Made by a program: the position numbers and the translations under genes. Under the pieces are notes generated by a model. It was not told the DNA's origin, searched no databases, and saw nothing but the letters and a program-made list of their open reading frames with translations. Of a DNA stretch of 64,000 nucleotides, positions 36,561-48,050 are shown in pieces; the first letter of the stretch is position 1, and each line of letters opens with the position of its first letter. This DNA comes from Rhynchospora pubera. Taxonomy: Eukaryota > Streptophyta > Magnoliopsida > Poales > Cyperaceae. Location of the stretch: the NCBI GenBank assembly GCA_028095005.1, contig CM051463.1:77432697-77496696 (forward strand), read 5' to 3'.

Positions 36561-36879
36561 TTTGGTTAGTTAGTGTAAAATTGTAAATAGAGTGAGGAAA
36601 CGATAGGGCAAGTCTGAATTCCAGATAATGCACAAACCGAGCGGAGATGTAGACATGTAGGGCTATTTTGGTCAAATTATTAAACTTCTAATTTTGAATA
36701 TTTAAAATAAGTTTAAAAATAATGAAAAGGATTTATATCCAAACAAAAAAGAATTAGAGGGGTTTATATCTAAATTTGAAGATTAGAAGGACTTATATCT
36801 GTGTAGTAAAGATTAAAGGGGTTTATATCCGATTTTCCTTAAAAAAATTTCGGTACAGAGACATGTTAGACCAGGTTGG
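36561..36879. other. Transition from satellite to unique DNA
   Basis: Non-satellite DNA with three copies of a GGGGTTTATATC-like word. No gene seen. Confidence 0.4.
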
Positions 36880-36889
36880 GCTTGATGTG

Positions 36890-38306
36890 TCGAAAAAAAT
36901 TAAAACTAACGTCATTGTTCACACGAATTTCGATAATAACAGTTAAAAATTTAAAATTTTAAAAATAACGTCGCTGGATTGTCATCTGGATTGACGAAAT
37001 CGCAAAACCCTTGGATCGTCATCCGGGATGACGAACTAAGGTTGGATCGTCATTTCAATTGACGATCCAACAAATGACTTTAACATGGCACATTTTTTAA
37101 ATTTGCAAATTTGCTTGTTAACCCTCAATTTTTTTATTATTACAAAATATAGTTAGTAATTAAACATAATTGAAATTTCTATAATAAAATATAAGTATAT
37201 AATTAAATTATTTATGGTAAATACATAATATTGTATATGTGTATAAAATTAAATACGGATGAAAGTATTACACATGTCGTAATATAAATTATATTTAATT
37301 TTATACATGTATTTTGTAATAATAAAAATTTGGAGGGCTAAAAAGTAAATTTCACATTAAAAAAAATTGATGTCATATTTTTTAAATGTAAAATTTATTT
37401 TAGCCCCTAAAATTTTTATTTTTACAATATAGTTCAATAAGAAAATTTTGTTATACATTAAATGTAGATATTAATATTATTTAATATATAAAATATATGA
37501 TACATAATATATATATATATAAATAAGTATTATAAACACATATAATTTAATTATATACTTATATTTTTATAATAGATGTTTTAATTATGTTTAATTTCTA
37601 ATCACAAATTATATATTTGTAATAATAAACATTTTAGGGGCTAAAAAGCAAATTTCACATTTAAAAAATAAGCCATCAAATTTTTTTTTTGTCTGGATCG
37701 GCATCCCAATTGCCAAATAATGTAAGAATAAGAATAAGAATTTTAGGGGCCAAATAATAAGAATTTTGTTTACAAAGCCAAATAATGTAATAATAAGAAT
37801 ATTAGGGGCTAAAAAGTAAATTTCACATTAAAAAAATAAGCCAACAATTATTTTGTTTGGTAAACAAAAAAATTTCGGCAACATATTTTTTATGTGAATT
37901 TGCTTACTAGCCCCCAAAATTTTTATTATTACAAAATAACATGTATAAAATTAAATATAATTTATATTACGACATGTGTAATATTTTCATCCGTATTTAA
38001 TTTTATACACATATACAATATTATGTATTTAACATAAATAATTTAATTATATACTTATATTTCATTATAGAAATTTTAATTATGTTTAATTACTAATTAC
38101 TAATTATAGATTTTGTAATAATAAAAAAAATTGAGAGTTAAAAAGCAAAATTGCAAATTTAAAATGTGCCATGTTAAAGTCATTTGTTGGTTTTTCGATT
38201 TCGTCCATTCGGATGACGTTCCAGCGATATTAGTTTTAAAATTTTAAATTTTAACTGTTATTATCGAAATTCGAGTGAACAATGACGTTAGTTTTAATTT
38301 TTTTCG
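36890..38306. mobile_element. MULE-like non-autonomous element with inverted repeats of about 430 bp
   Basis: The left arm starts CGAAAAAAATTAAAACTAAC and the right end is its reverse complement. The arms match for roughly 430 bp (CAATGACGTTAGTTTT, ATGTGCCATGTTAAAGTC and others). The 10-bp sequence GCTTGATGTG flanks both sides (36880-36889 and 38307-38316). Long inverted repeats with a 9-10 bp duplication are characteristic of Mutator-like elements. The middle contains AT-rich filler with repeated TAGGGGCTAAAAAG words and no transposase. Confidence 0.85.
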
Positions 38307-38603
38307 GCTTGATGTGAAGGCTGACAGGCCAGGCCAGGCCTACATTATATTGAATTATGTTTTTTTTTACACATATGGCCTGCTAACAATTTTTAGAGGA
38401 GAAGGTTCGTGTTAAAAAATTTTCGTCAGCGCTCCAAATCCTAAAAATCTCTCTTTTTCAGTTGTTTTCTCTTTCTCTCTCTCACACACGCACTCACAAT
38501 TGACACAAACGACGGCGATCTCAAGACAAACGAGGCCAAGCGGTAGGCAAGCTTCTACAAGTACAACCTGTCTTCCCAGCTTCTCTTCTGTTATTCTTCG
38601 ACG

Positions 38604-40798
38604 ATGAAAGGAACCAATCCCTCGGCATCCATGTATGGAGGAGCCAGAGAGTAATCCCTAACCCTAACCCTAGCCCTACTTTTATTTTTCTTGTTACTGT
38701 TTTATTCCCTTAATTCATTTGGTAGCACTAGCAATCGACGATATCACGATGTTAGGTTTTGTTTTCCCTGATGAAATCATGGAGCTCAGAATTTCGTGCC
38801 AGCATTGCCTATTGGTACCTATTTGAAGCTCAAATTTAGTTGTGCCTGCTTTTTTTTATGCATTGAAAAGATTGCAATTTTAAGAAATTTAAGAAAGTTT
38901 ACATGCATTTTAAACCACTAATTGCTGCGACTGGTTGCTTTTACTTTGGGTTCCTTAGTCGCTGGTTTAGAACATCTTAAAACCATTCAAATATGGGTCT
39001 AAGACCTTAAGAATCAACTACAGTTTTAAAGTCCATATTAAATTTTATGGGTGATTACAAAAGTTGGGGATTTGAGTGATGGGGGGTTACTCTCCTTTTT
39101 TCTTTCGTGGGGATTATATATTGAAGGGCTATGGCGGGGCCTGGTGGGAGGGGATCTGACGGTGGGTACTCGGATGGGTCTGGTGGGTATAGCGAGGGGG
39201 GCTCAAAGAGGCCACCGCGAATGATCGAATCCAATCCCTACTTCGCAGTTTCAGGCGTCCGTGCACCGGGTCTACTCGATGCATACGACGGCACCCCTAG
39301 TGGATCCAAGATGCCGCGCACATTCGACCCAAGCCCATACTTCATGGGGCCCACATTTTACCCCCCATTTCCTGGTGGCGGCCTTCCTGGTGGTGGTCTT
39401 CCTGGTGGCGGATCAACTGCTGGCTTGTACAACTTCCCAGTGGTGCGAATCAGAGGGTTGCCATTTAACTGTGAAGACGTTGACATCTACAAGTTCTTCT
39501 CTGGGTTGGATGTTGTAGACTGCTTATTTGTGAACAAGAATGGCCGGTTTACTGGGGATGCATATGTAGTATTTCCAACCCCTATGCAGGCGCAGCTGGC
39601 ACTGCAGCGGGACCGGCAAAACATGGGGCATCGTTACGTCGAGGTCTTTGCTTGCAAGAAGAGCGACTACTACAATGCTATTGCTGCTGAGGTAACATGT
39701 TGATTAGTCTTCTCTACATTATTTATTTAGTTTTTTTACAAGTTTGGTCTGTAGTACACAACTACACATTGCTTCAATACTGAGAATGAGATAACGTCTT
39801 TGTTTTGCTTCTCTACATTCTATAATTATTTTCCAAGTTAGGTGTAACGTTAATGAACTATTGTGAACCATTTGTGGGATTTTTCTGGTTCATTAGAGAT
39901 CTTAGATGACCGTTTGATGTTAATTTCTGTTGATCACTGACAATTTTGCACGCACTTGCGTACTTTTCCCTGATAACCCAAATGAACTAAATTTACATTG
40001 GATAAGTTTTAAATTTTAACAAAAATCTATTGTATATTATTAAAAAATTTGTGCTGACTCCTGAAGTTTCTCTTCTTGTACCCTAAAATAAAGTTGGGTT
40101 TGTATATGAGAATTAGTATGTGTATGGATCAAGTTATGTCGGTTGAATTTCTAATGAAAAAAGCAACACATTTCAGTCTCTTCTTTTGCTTGTGTAAATT
40201 AACTATGAGGTGATATTGCCAAATGAGCCTGAGACTGGTGAGTCGTACTTGCAATTACTAGAGCCGTGTAGTGTTTTTGCAAATGTGATATGAGTTTATT
40301 GTTCTGCAACAAGGATAAAGGAAACTGGAAAAGAAAAAAGAACTTGCTATATCAGATTTCTCTCTTTACTTCATATGTATGCAATATCATTTTTTTCCAC
40401 AGGTAAACTTTGGTGTCTTTGGATACCCACCTGAGCGGTCCCCGCCACCTGCTAGACACAAGCGACCCCGTGAAGAACCAAGGGAGGATGAGGAGAAGAA
40501 CCTCGATGAGATGCACTTCACTGAGGTACTTAAATTACGTGGCCTCCCCTACTCGGTCACCAGAGCTGAGATAGTGGAGTTTTTTGGAGAAGAGTTCCAC
40601 TTGAAGGAAAGCGATGTCCACATCTGCTGCCGGTTTGATGGCAAGGCGACTGGCGAGGCATTTGCTGAGTTCCCCTCAGCGGAGATAGCTAAACAGGCAA
40701 TGAGCCGGGATAAGATGACAATTGGATCGAGATATGTAGAGTTGTTTCCTTCCATGCCCGAGGAGGCGAGTCGTGCCAAATCTAGGTCAAGGCAGTGA
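38604..40798 (+). CDS. RNA-binding protein with two quasi-RRMs (hnRNP H/F-like)
   Basis: Three exons join in phase: 38604-38650, 39127-39691 and 40403-40798, giving 335 residues. A second in-frame ATG at 38631 is an equally good start and fits relatives that begin MYG. Residues 1-120 are Gly/Pro-rich, with ESNPYFAVS and a PGGGL triplet repeat. RRM1 is at about 121-195 (VVRIRGLPFN... DAYVVF... RYVEVF) and RRM2 at about 246-320 (VLKLRGLPY... EAFAEF... RYVELF). The RGLPF/Y core and lack of the usual RNP1 aromatics are typical of hnRNP H/F and GRSF1, which bind G-rich RNA and act in splicing. A basic-acidic linker (KRPREEPREDEE) lies between the domains and the tail is Arg/Ser-rich. The plant orthologue is a poorly characterised nuclear RRM protein. 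The gene starts only about 2 kb right of the satellite. Confidence 0.92.
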
Positions 40799-41553
40799 TG
40801 GTGTGTCCGGTGGATATTTAGTGTGCTTTTTGAGGTTATTTAGGCTGAAAGTCAGAAATAGTCCCCTTATGTGATATTGTTTGATTTATTAGGAATCTAG
40901 AATGGTATAATACTGTAGTGTTTATTTACTGGAAATCTATTTATCTCCTATTTGTAATGTTTTGGATTTTTGAGGAGTTTTGGTTGGTGTTTTGAGGCAT
41001 TCAATAACAACGCAATATATCGATTGTGTCCTTGATGGAATTCAGAAAAACAATTACATCATCTGTTTAGACCAACATTTAGCATGGTTGTGCTTTTTAA
41101 TGTCTAGATTGGCATTTATGCTTGTGGGTTTTGAAAAAATGGGTGTTGTGTTTATAATGTCAGTTAACATTATGCTCATGGCAGTAATTTAAACGCAAAT
41201 GAAAGCTTGTGGGCTCAGCACCTCACAAGCTCTGACAAACGATTTGAAATTTTGAATTCGGTTGTGCTTTTTTTAGTGCAAACAAACTATGGAAGCTAAT
41301 TTTCAGATAATTGGTTGTGTAACAAGCCAACAATTCTAGAATGTCAAAAAAAGAAGAATCTAATAAAAACTTTAGGAAGAGAATACAGCTGTGGTTGAGT
41401 GTCATCATTTATATACTGATATATCTAACAACAAAAGGATGCTCAAATAAACAAAAACATCAAGAATACGCCTATAGCACTATACAAGAGAGAAATTTGC
41501 ATAGGTCTCTCATTTATCAGAAATAACGAAAATTTACACTTTCTAATATTTTC
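40799..41553. other. Convergent 3' flanks of the RRM gene and SKL1
   Basis: Holds both 3' UTRs. The right part (from about 41331) is the sequence copied to 5866-6755. No extra gene seen. Confidence 0.6.
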
Positions 41554-44500
41554 TCAAAATGGCTTTGCTGCAGCTTCCATCATTTTCCTGACCTTCACGA
41601 GCTTCTCCACTTGCTTCAAAGTCTATAATGCACCAGACAAACAACACATAATATCAATGCATAACTTAATGAGCCAAAAGGAGTGCCTTACCTCTCCGCT
41701 CTATATTTTAAGAAATACCAAAATTATACTTACTCTACAAGACAATAGAGCTCAGTATCAGTATTGTGGTGATTAATTAGGATGCAAAAAGCTTGCCAGG
41801 ATAGCCAATCAAGGTTGAATATTGCATTTTGAAAGTTTGTTCAAAAGTTTGCTTATTTCCACAAGTTAACAATAGTGCCAAAAAAAAATCGTAAAGGAAA
41901 TCAAATACTAATAAATGGTAAATAAATAACCTCAATTGCCATGTCCTTTGTAGTGACAGAATCCAAGTCATCATATCCTTGTTGTGTAGCTACTCCTGTC
42001 AGATTTCATAGCCGCTTAGTTTATCAGTGAGTAACAAATTACCGAAATTAAGTTTACTCCCTAGAGCTGAACTATACCAGAACATCCATGCATATGTTCA
42101 AAACGTTGCAGATACCCTACAAAACAATTTTATTATTTTCTATACCCTCGCAGCATCCCTCCCTCACTGAGTTCTATTCTCCTGCTTCAAGTTACTATAA
42201 TAATAACTGTAGTTATCATTTAGGAAGAAGAAAAATACTTTGGAGAGAGATCGTAGCATCAGCAGTTCCATATCCTTCTCTTAAATCATTATACCTCATT
42301 GAAAGGGCAGCTAGTACCTGAACTCATGCAAACAAATATATAAGCAGTTATATAAAAAGAAATAAATCGGGAGTGCATAGAACACTACATTCTTAGTTGG
42401 TCCCTTAATCCAAGATATGCATACCAATATTGTTACTGTACAGCCAATCTGAACAAACATAGTACCAAAGTAGGATCCACCTGCAACCAGCATATAAGCA
42501 AGATATATGGGTTTTGCTCTTTTTGTTGTTTTGACTTTTTTCTAGGTTAAGTTTATGTCCAATTGGGTATTTGAAGAAAAGCATAAGAAAGAGGTCTATG
42601 ACCAGTATACTTATCAAATTAGTCGACATATCAAATCAAGTTTAGTGTTCTACAAATCAAATCAAATAAAATTAGTCTCTCCTAAATCATCTTCAGACCC
42701 TAGGAAAAGGGAAAAAAAAATGAGTCGACATAACATCATATCATACAGAAAGGAGTGTGATTAAAATACATATGATTATCCATAAGCAATTAACAACAAC
42801 AACAACTAAGCCTTTTGTCCCAAGCAAGTTGGGGTAGGCTAGAAAAGAAACCCAACAAGAGAACATATACAAAAACAAAACAAAACATAAAAATAGATAC
42901 TAATAATAGGAATAACAATAATAGCAATACTAATAATAATATATATAATAATAATGGTAATAGTAGAAACCTAGACCTCAACCGTGACCTAATAGAGTGA
43001 CCTACAAACCTGTGGCAGATTATACACAAATAGGGTTCCACTTGACCTCAACCGTGACCTAATAGAGTGACCTACAACCGTGACCATCAAACAACAGTGT
43101 CATCAAAATCCATCAAAACATAAAGGATCAACAAATCATACATCTCCCCTTGCCTTTTGAACTATATGAGGCATTTAAGTTCAAGATTGAAGGTAAACAT
43201 GGATTGTTGGATGGTTTCTAGCAATAGAATGGTCACTGGTCTCCAAAAAGGTTTCACCTTTTACAGGGTCAATTACTCGTCTCCAAAATGGCCACTGGCC
43301 ACTAGCTATATAATGGAACATAACCGCATGTTGAGATTAAGAGGCCGATATAAGAAATTTCACAAACCTCTGGAAAGGAATCAGGATTTGTTATGTTCTG
43401 AGGTGCCTCCTTTGCTAATACATCCAATGGAAGGTCTACCCAGACTGAGATGCCATCTCTCAAAAGAGCCCTTCAAAATTAAAGATAAAAAGCAAAGCTA
43501 AGAGGTTGGAGAAAGATCCCTATTAATACAGAAATTAAGGAACCATAATGGTACTGTATGAATTTTTACCCAACAGGAACCGCGCTTTTCTTAGGATCCT
43601 GTTTAATTGTGCAAGGTTTTTTTTTAAAGAGTGAGTAATCTGTAAGTACATATACATAATTCTTTCTGTTAAAATAGGCATTTCAAATCTGCACCAATTA
43701 ATTATACAATTTCTACTCTAGAATCCTTTTTGAATATGAGTTAAATTATTTTATCCAACCTGTGGGTAATTTTTTTACTTTTACAATAATCATTGATTTG
43801 GGACTTTTTGGCGCTGATTTTCTTTGTTAACTGTAAACATACTAAGAAAAATAACATTATAACACAGGAATGGCACTGACAAGTTAGTTGAGCTCTGCAC
43901 AGCACTGTCGCCTGCACAAACCACCAACCTTCCCATAGCCGACAACTGCTTCAGCACTTCTGTCTGACAAGTTTTTGTACCCACAACCCCAAGCCATCAT
44001 TTAGTTCACAGAAAAAGTACTAATTTCCAATTTATTTTGTTTCAGTATGCACAGGTTATACCAGACCCAGAATTGATTGAGGTTTCAACCGGATCTCAAG
44101 CTTCCTTTTCATTCTCTTCTTTCCATTTTTTAAGGTTTCATTATAACTCCTTCAAAGTTCAAACCAGAGCTAGAGAAAGTAATGACCAAAAAAGTGCATT
44201 GTCAACCTATTGACCCAACCAATATAAGGCCACAACGTTAATGCACCAGATTGAGTCGAGCTTTCTTGACATGTCGTACATCGGGTCAGATGTATACCTA
44301 TCCAACCTGTTTATGTTTAATTTAAAATTTTGTTGTCTTGAAGAATTAAAGATGTGAAATATCAGTTTCCTAGGTTCCCAATGTTCACCATAGGGATATA
44401 GGGATAAGGAGCAAAATTAAGTAGTCCCAAACCATCTTTATCTGACAATTTGGCAATTCCAACCAATTGGATGAACTGAACTAATTCATAAATGAGTTAA

Positions 44501-45826
44501 CTCATAGTATCATTTCAAGTGGGAATGTCTGGTCTGACCCAACTCATTACCAACCTCAGCACTTTACTGGTAGATAGGTACAGCATCAAAATCCAAGACA
44601 CTTATCCTTAGAAAATAGATAAGAAAAAATAAAATAGATAAAATTTCCTTAGAAAATAGATAAGAATAAATAAAATAAATCAAACAACATGAATAGCAAA
44701 GCACCTCAGACTCTCTAAAACCTTGTGGGTCTGATTGGAAAGCTAATTTAGCTGCAGCTTCTCCCCCAAATGCATCTTCAACCAAACTATCACTGTATTA
44801 AACAAAGATAAAATATTAATGAGTTTGTTTACTGAATAATTAAGCCTACAATTGATACCTAAAACTTAAATTAAATCTCAAAAAAGAAAAGGTTAAGTCA
44901 TCAGATACAGGTTGGTAGATAGGCACATCAACGCAACAACAATTGGTAATTCTTAGGGCAACACTCTCTTAGTTGTGCATAGATAAAACGATAACCAAAC
45001 CTGTCAAAGAAGTAATATCTCAATTCATCAGCGAGAACTTTTCCAATATGAGTTTTCATTGCACTTTTCATTCCTAAACAAACAAAAACTTACAAAATTA
45101 ATTTATCACCGATGAGGAATTCTACAAAATAACAAAATGCAGGCTTGATTTTGAATAGTGAACATACCAACGAGAAAAATTGATGTTCCTTTTAATTCAT
45201 CCACCACATCAGCAGCTTTCTTCTGCATTGGTATGATAGTTGTTATATATCAGTACAATCCATATACAGAGAAATCAATCAATTAAATTCCAACCGCTGG
45301 TAAGTTTAAACTGTAAAATAAATATTCCCAGAACTGGGTATGGTCATAGACTCATAGCATGTTTAATTGTGATATATCAATCAAATCCATATACTGAGAA
45401 ATCAATCAACTAAATTCAGACCTTCTATAATTTTAAACAGTAAAATTAGAACTGGGTTCTTCCACACAGGTTGGTCAGTTCATTCTGGTACAAAATCTGA
45501 GAAGTGAAGAAAGAACCCAGAAAATTCCATCAAGTGCCTTACTAATACCAACAGTTACCTTCATGTTGGATGAAATTTCTTACCTTTATATCAAAATTAG
45601 ATTCAAGTTCAGCTTGAGAGTTCATGTCAGATAAGCAGGTAAGCAGGGAAGATCTTCTAGAAGTAATTGGGTTTGCTCTCCGGTGGGAAGAAGAACTTGA
45701 GAGGGGCTTTGCAAGGGAGGTGGCATGATGAGAGGGGAATTGAGTGGGGCTAAGGGAGGGAAGAGGAGACAAATAGGAAGAGGCGCAGTGGCAAGGGGAA
45801 GGTAAGGTTACTGCTCTCATCTCCAT
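41554..45826 (-). CDS. SKL1: Shikimate kinase-like 1 (SKL1), chloroplast
   Basis: Nine exons join in phase: 45584-45826, 45168-45222, 45001-45073, 44705-44792, 43881-43963, 43368-43470, 42239-42317, 41931-41995 and 41554-41622, giving 285 residues, close to Arabidopsis SKL1. Exon 1 is a Ser/Pro/Arg-rich chloroplast transit peptide. The kinase-like fold begins at KGTSIFLVG. The P-loop is broken: in place of GxxGxGKT it reads G100-MKSAMKT, lacking two glycines but keeping K106 and T107. The shikimate-binding acidic pair is kept (FDSD, 123-125), while the GGG motif is AGD (170-172). The C-terminus is KVRKMMEAAAKPF. SKL1 is a plant-specific paralogue without shikimate kinase activity that is needed for chloroplast biogenesis (family knowledge). 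Intron 6 contains a retroelement fragment. A dead copy of the 3' end lies at 5866-6755. Confidence 0.93.
42791..43000 (-). mobile_element. RTE-LINE or SINE 3'-end fragment in SKL1 intron 6
   Basis: On the plus strand AACAACAACAACAAC is followed by AGCCTTTTGTCCCAAGCAAG and TTGGGGTAGGCT. Read on the minus strand this is the CCCCAACTTG... 3' module with a (TTG)n tail that I recall from plant RTE-type LINEs and their SINEs. The right limit is uncertain. A roughly 35-bp direct duplication (GACCTCAACCGTGACCTAAT) follows at about 42975 and 43045. Confidence 0.5.
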
Positions 45827-46697
45827 TTCAGATTTTCAGTGTAGTGGCAAGTAGAAGAAGAAGCACGCTTCCTCTCAGAGTGGCACTTTGTTTGTAGAAT
45901 TAAAGATAGGCGATTCCATAGCCGATACGGATTTCTTATGGGGCTCCTGACATTTTGGATATAACTGGACGCGTCCAGTTATTTTTAATGTAAAATCTTT
46001 TTTGTAATGCATAAATATTGGGGCACTGGAGCAGAAGCGTATCCAGTTTTGTTATTGTTATTATTATTATTATTTGAACCTGAGATAACTATATATTTAA
46101 AGTTTTAGTCTTTTTTATATTGAATAATAAATTATGTATTAATTTTCTACATAATTCACTGTTTTTTACATAAAATTTTAAGTAAAATTTATAGTAACCT
46201 ATGTATTGGATGAGTGAAAAATAATATATTTTTTAAATATCATGATTATCAAAAATTGAAAAATGCACAAAAGTGTGATTATTTGCGATATAAAAAGTGT
46301 GAATGGGTCAATGGAGTCGTAAGTTGAATTGATGTGTGTGTTTCTATCATAAAATTATATTTATTGTAATATGAATACAATAGACCATATAAAAAACTAG
46401 GGTAATTAAAACAAGCTGATTGTAGTTTAAATCATATAGAAGGGGGGAAAAAACATAACGAGAAAAGAAAGATAAAAGAAAATGAAAGAATTACAAGTTA
46501 ACCGTCTCTCACCAGTCACCATACTACTAACACAGTTCCATTCCATATATACCTCTTAACTTATAAGCCTAAGCCTCCGCTCTCTGTCTCTGTCTCTCTT
46601 CCCACTTCCTTCCTCTGCCATTAACGCATTTCTCAAATAAAACAAAACCAATCCAAGCCAGTTAACCCAACCCAATCGCAGAACCCGAATCAAAGCC
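45827..46697 (+). promoter_or_regulatory. Divergent promoter region between SKL1 and the first WD40 gene
   Basis: Both genes fire outward from this 870-bp spacer. A TATATA at 46546-46551 followed by a CT-rich leader (about 46570-46620) fits the plus-strand gene, whose ATG is at 46698. An ATT microsatellite occurs near 46050. No element was identified for SKL1. Confidence 0.5.
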
Positions 46698-48050
46698 ATG
46701 GAGAATGATGAGAAAGAAGAAGCCGTCTCCATTTCAGACTCCCTGAAAAGAATCATCAGGAAATCCCTGATAGACAGTATTGGTGTAATGGGACGGCAAC
46801 CGAAAAGTAAGTTGCATGAGTATCTGATCCAAGAAGAAGGTAATTGTGCACAAGCCGACCAGGTTCGGCACCAGGCCTGGAGTCGCCCCAGAAATGCTAC
46901 TAGTTCAACTTATCAAGAACAGACCTTGATGGGTGCACCCTCATCCAATGCCGGTACATGTTCCGGTGCTGGTTTCGTTGATTACCAGTTACAGCCAGGT
47001 GCAGCTCTGATAGCCTCAGAAACCATTAATTGTAGGTTCGGGCACATTTGCTCCATGGCTTCCGGTTTTAATTGGGTTCTCTTCTATGAATACAATAGCA
47101 ACCAAGTACAGGTATGGCGTAATAGGCAGCCATTTGCGTATATTGAATACTCTAAGTCTATGGGAATCGTCAATGCAATTGCTATGCAAGACCCACGAGC
47201 CCGTATCTTCTTTGCGCACATTGACGGTCTAATTACAGTTTGGGAGAGCGATATCATGAGGCAAGATGTGTACAAGCATGTCGCGACTCTATCAAAACCA
47301 ACACTAACCAACTTCTTAAAGAACAAGTTTTGGCTCCAGCATGGCACTGCGCCGGCGGTTTCTTGTCTGTGCTTAAGTGACGACAGAAACTTTATCTACT
47401 CTGGCTTGGTGGATGGGACTCTGCAAACATGGCTTATTCAGAGCGGGAAGCTTGTCAACACCATGTGCGCGCATAAAGGTGCGGTAATAAATGCATTGGC
47501 AATGGGGTCTGGGACTGTGTTTTCTGGCTCGAGCGACGGTACAATAAAAGTTTGGAAGAGAGAGCTGCACTGTACAAAGAGAAAAGTGAAACACTCATTA
47601 AAACGCCTGTACTTTCCAAAGGTGGCAGTAAATGCTGTCATGTATGGCATTGAGGGTTCTAGTATGGGTCTGTTGTATGCGGGTTCGTCAGATGGTTTGG
47701 TGAGGTGCTGGAGGAAGTCGGACAATTATAGGCCTGAGGTCATGAGGTACCACCAACGTGCGGTGTCCTGTCTGGCCTTGACTTCAGGTCGGTTAGTTTT
47801 TTCGGGGTCGACAGATAGGACTATTTGCGTGTGGCAGAGGGACAATAAAACTGTGTCTCACACAATTGCAATGGTGCTGAAAGGGCATTCGAGCCCAGTG
47901 AGATGCCTCGCAGTTCACGAAGACTGGGAATTTGATTCCCCTGTAGCTGGCAGCAGGTGGGTCCTGTATAGCAGCGCTCTTGATAGGACATTCAAGATAT
48001 GGCGTGTGTCAGAAAAACCACCTGAATTGCGTAGAAGGTTTTCTTATTGA
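46698..48050 (+). CDS. WD40 repeat protein, JINGUBANG-like (copy 1)
   Basis: A single intronless frame of 450 residues. The N-terminus (about 1-110) is non-repetitive and includes a SLKRIIRKSLIDSIG amphipathic segment. Seven strand-d Trp motifs follow in order: VQVWRN, ITVWES, LQTWLI, IKVWKR, VRCWRK, ICVWQR and FKIWRV. That predicts one seven-bladed propeller of the plant JINGUBANG-type family, whose members include a negative regulator of pollen germination (family knowledge). Hallmarks are VFSGSSDGTIKVWKR and LVFSGSTDRTICVWQR. The ATG context (AGCCATGGAG) is good. The inferred role is a protein-interaction scaffold, with partner unknown. A paralogue in the same orientation starts at 52796. 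Confidence 0.92.
   Translation: MENDEKEEAVSISDSLKRIIRKSLIDSIGVMGRQPKSKLHEYLIQEEGNCAQADQVRHQAWSRPRNATSSTYQEQTLMGAPSSNAGTCSGAGFVDYQLQPGAALIASETINCRFGHICSMASGFNWVLFYEYNSNQVQVWRNRQPFAYIEYSKSMGIVNAIAMQDPRARIFFAHIDGLITVWESDIMRQDVYKHVATLSKPTLTNFLKNKFWLQHGTAPAVSCLCLSDDRNFIYSGLVDGTLQTWLIQSGKLVNTMCAHKGAVINALAMGSGTVFSGSSDGTIKVWKRELHCTKRKVKHSLKRLYFPKVAVNAVMYGIEGSSMGLLYAGSSDGLVRCWRKSDNYRPEVMRYHQRAVSCLALTSGRLVFSGSTDRTICVWQRDNKTVSHTIAMVLKGHSSPVRCLAVHEDWEFDSPVAGSRWVLYSSALDRTFKIWRVSEKPPELRRRFSY

Noticed and set aside
42061..42120. Possible SKL1 exon (GGTATCTGCAACG after a TTGTAG acceptor)
   Set aside because: It runs into a stop in the required phase. The exon at 41931-41995 fits phase and family sequence instead, so this is intron.
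47016..47725. Several minus-strand frames opposite the first WD40 gene
   Set aside because: They are shadows of a long conserved plus-strand coding sequence.
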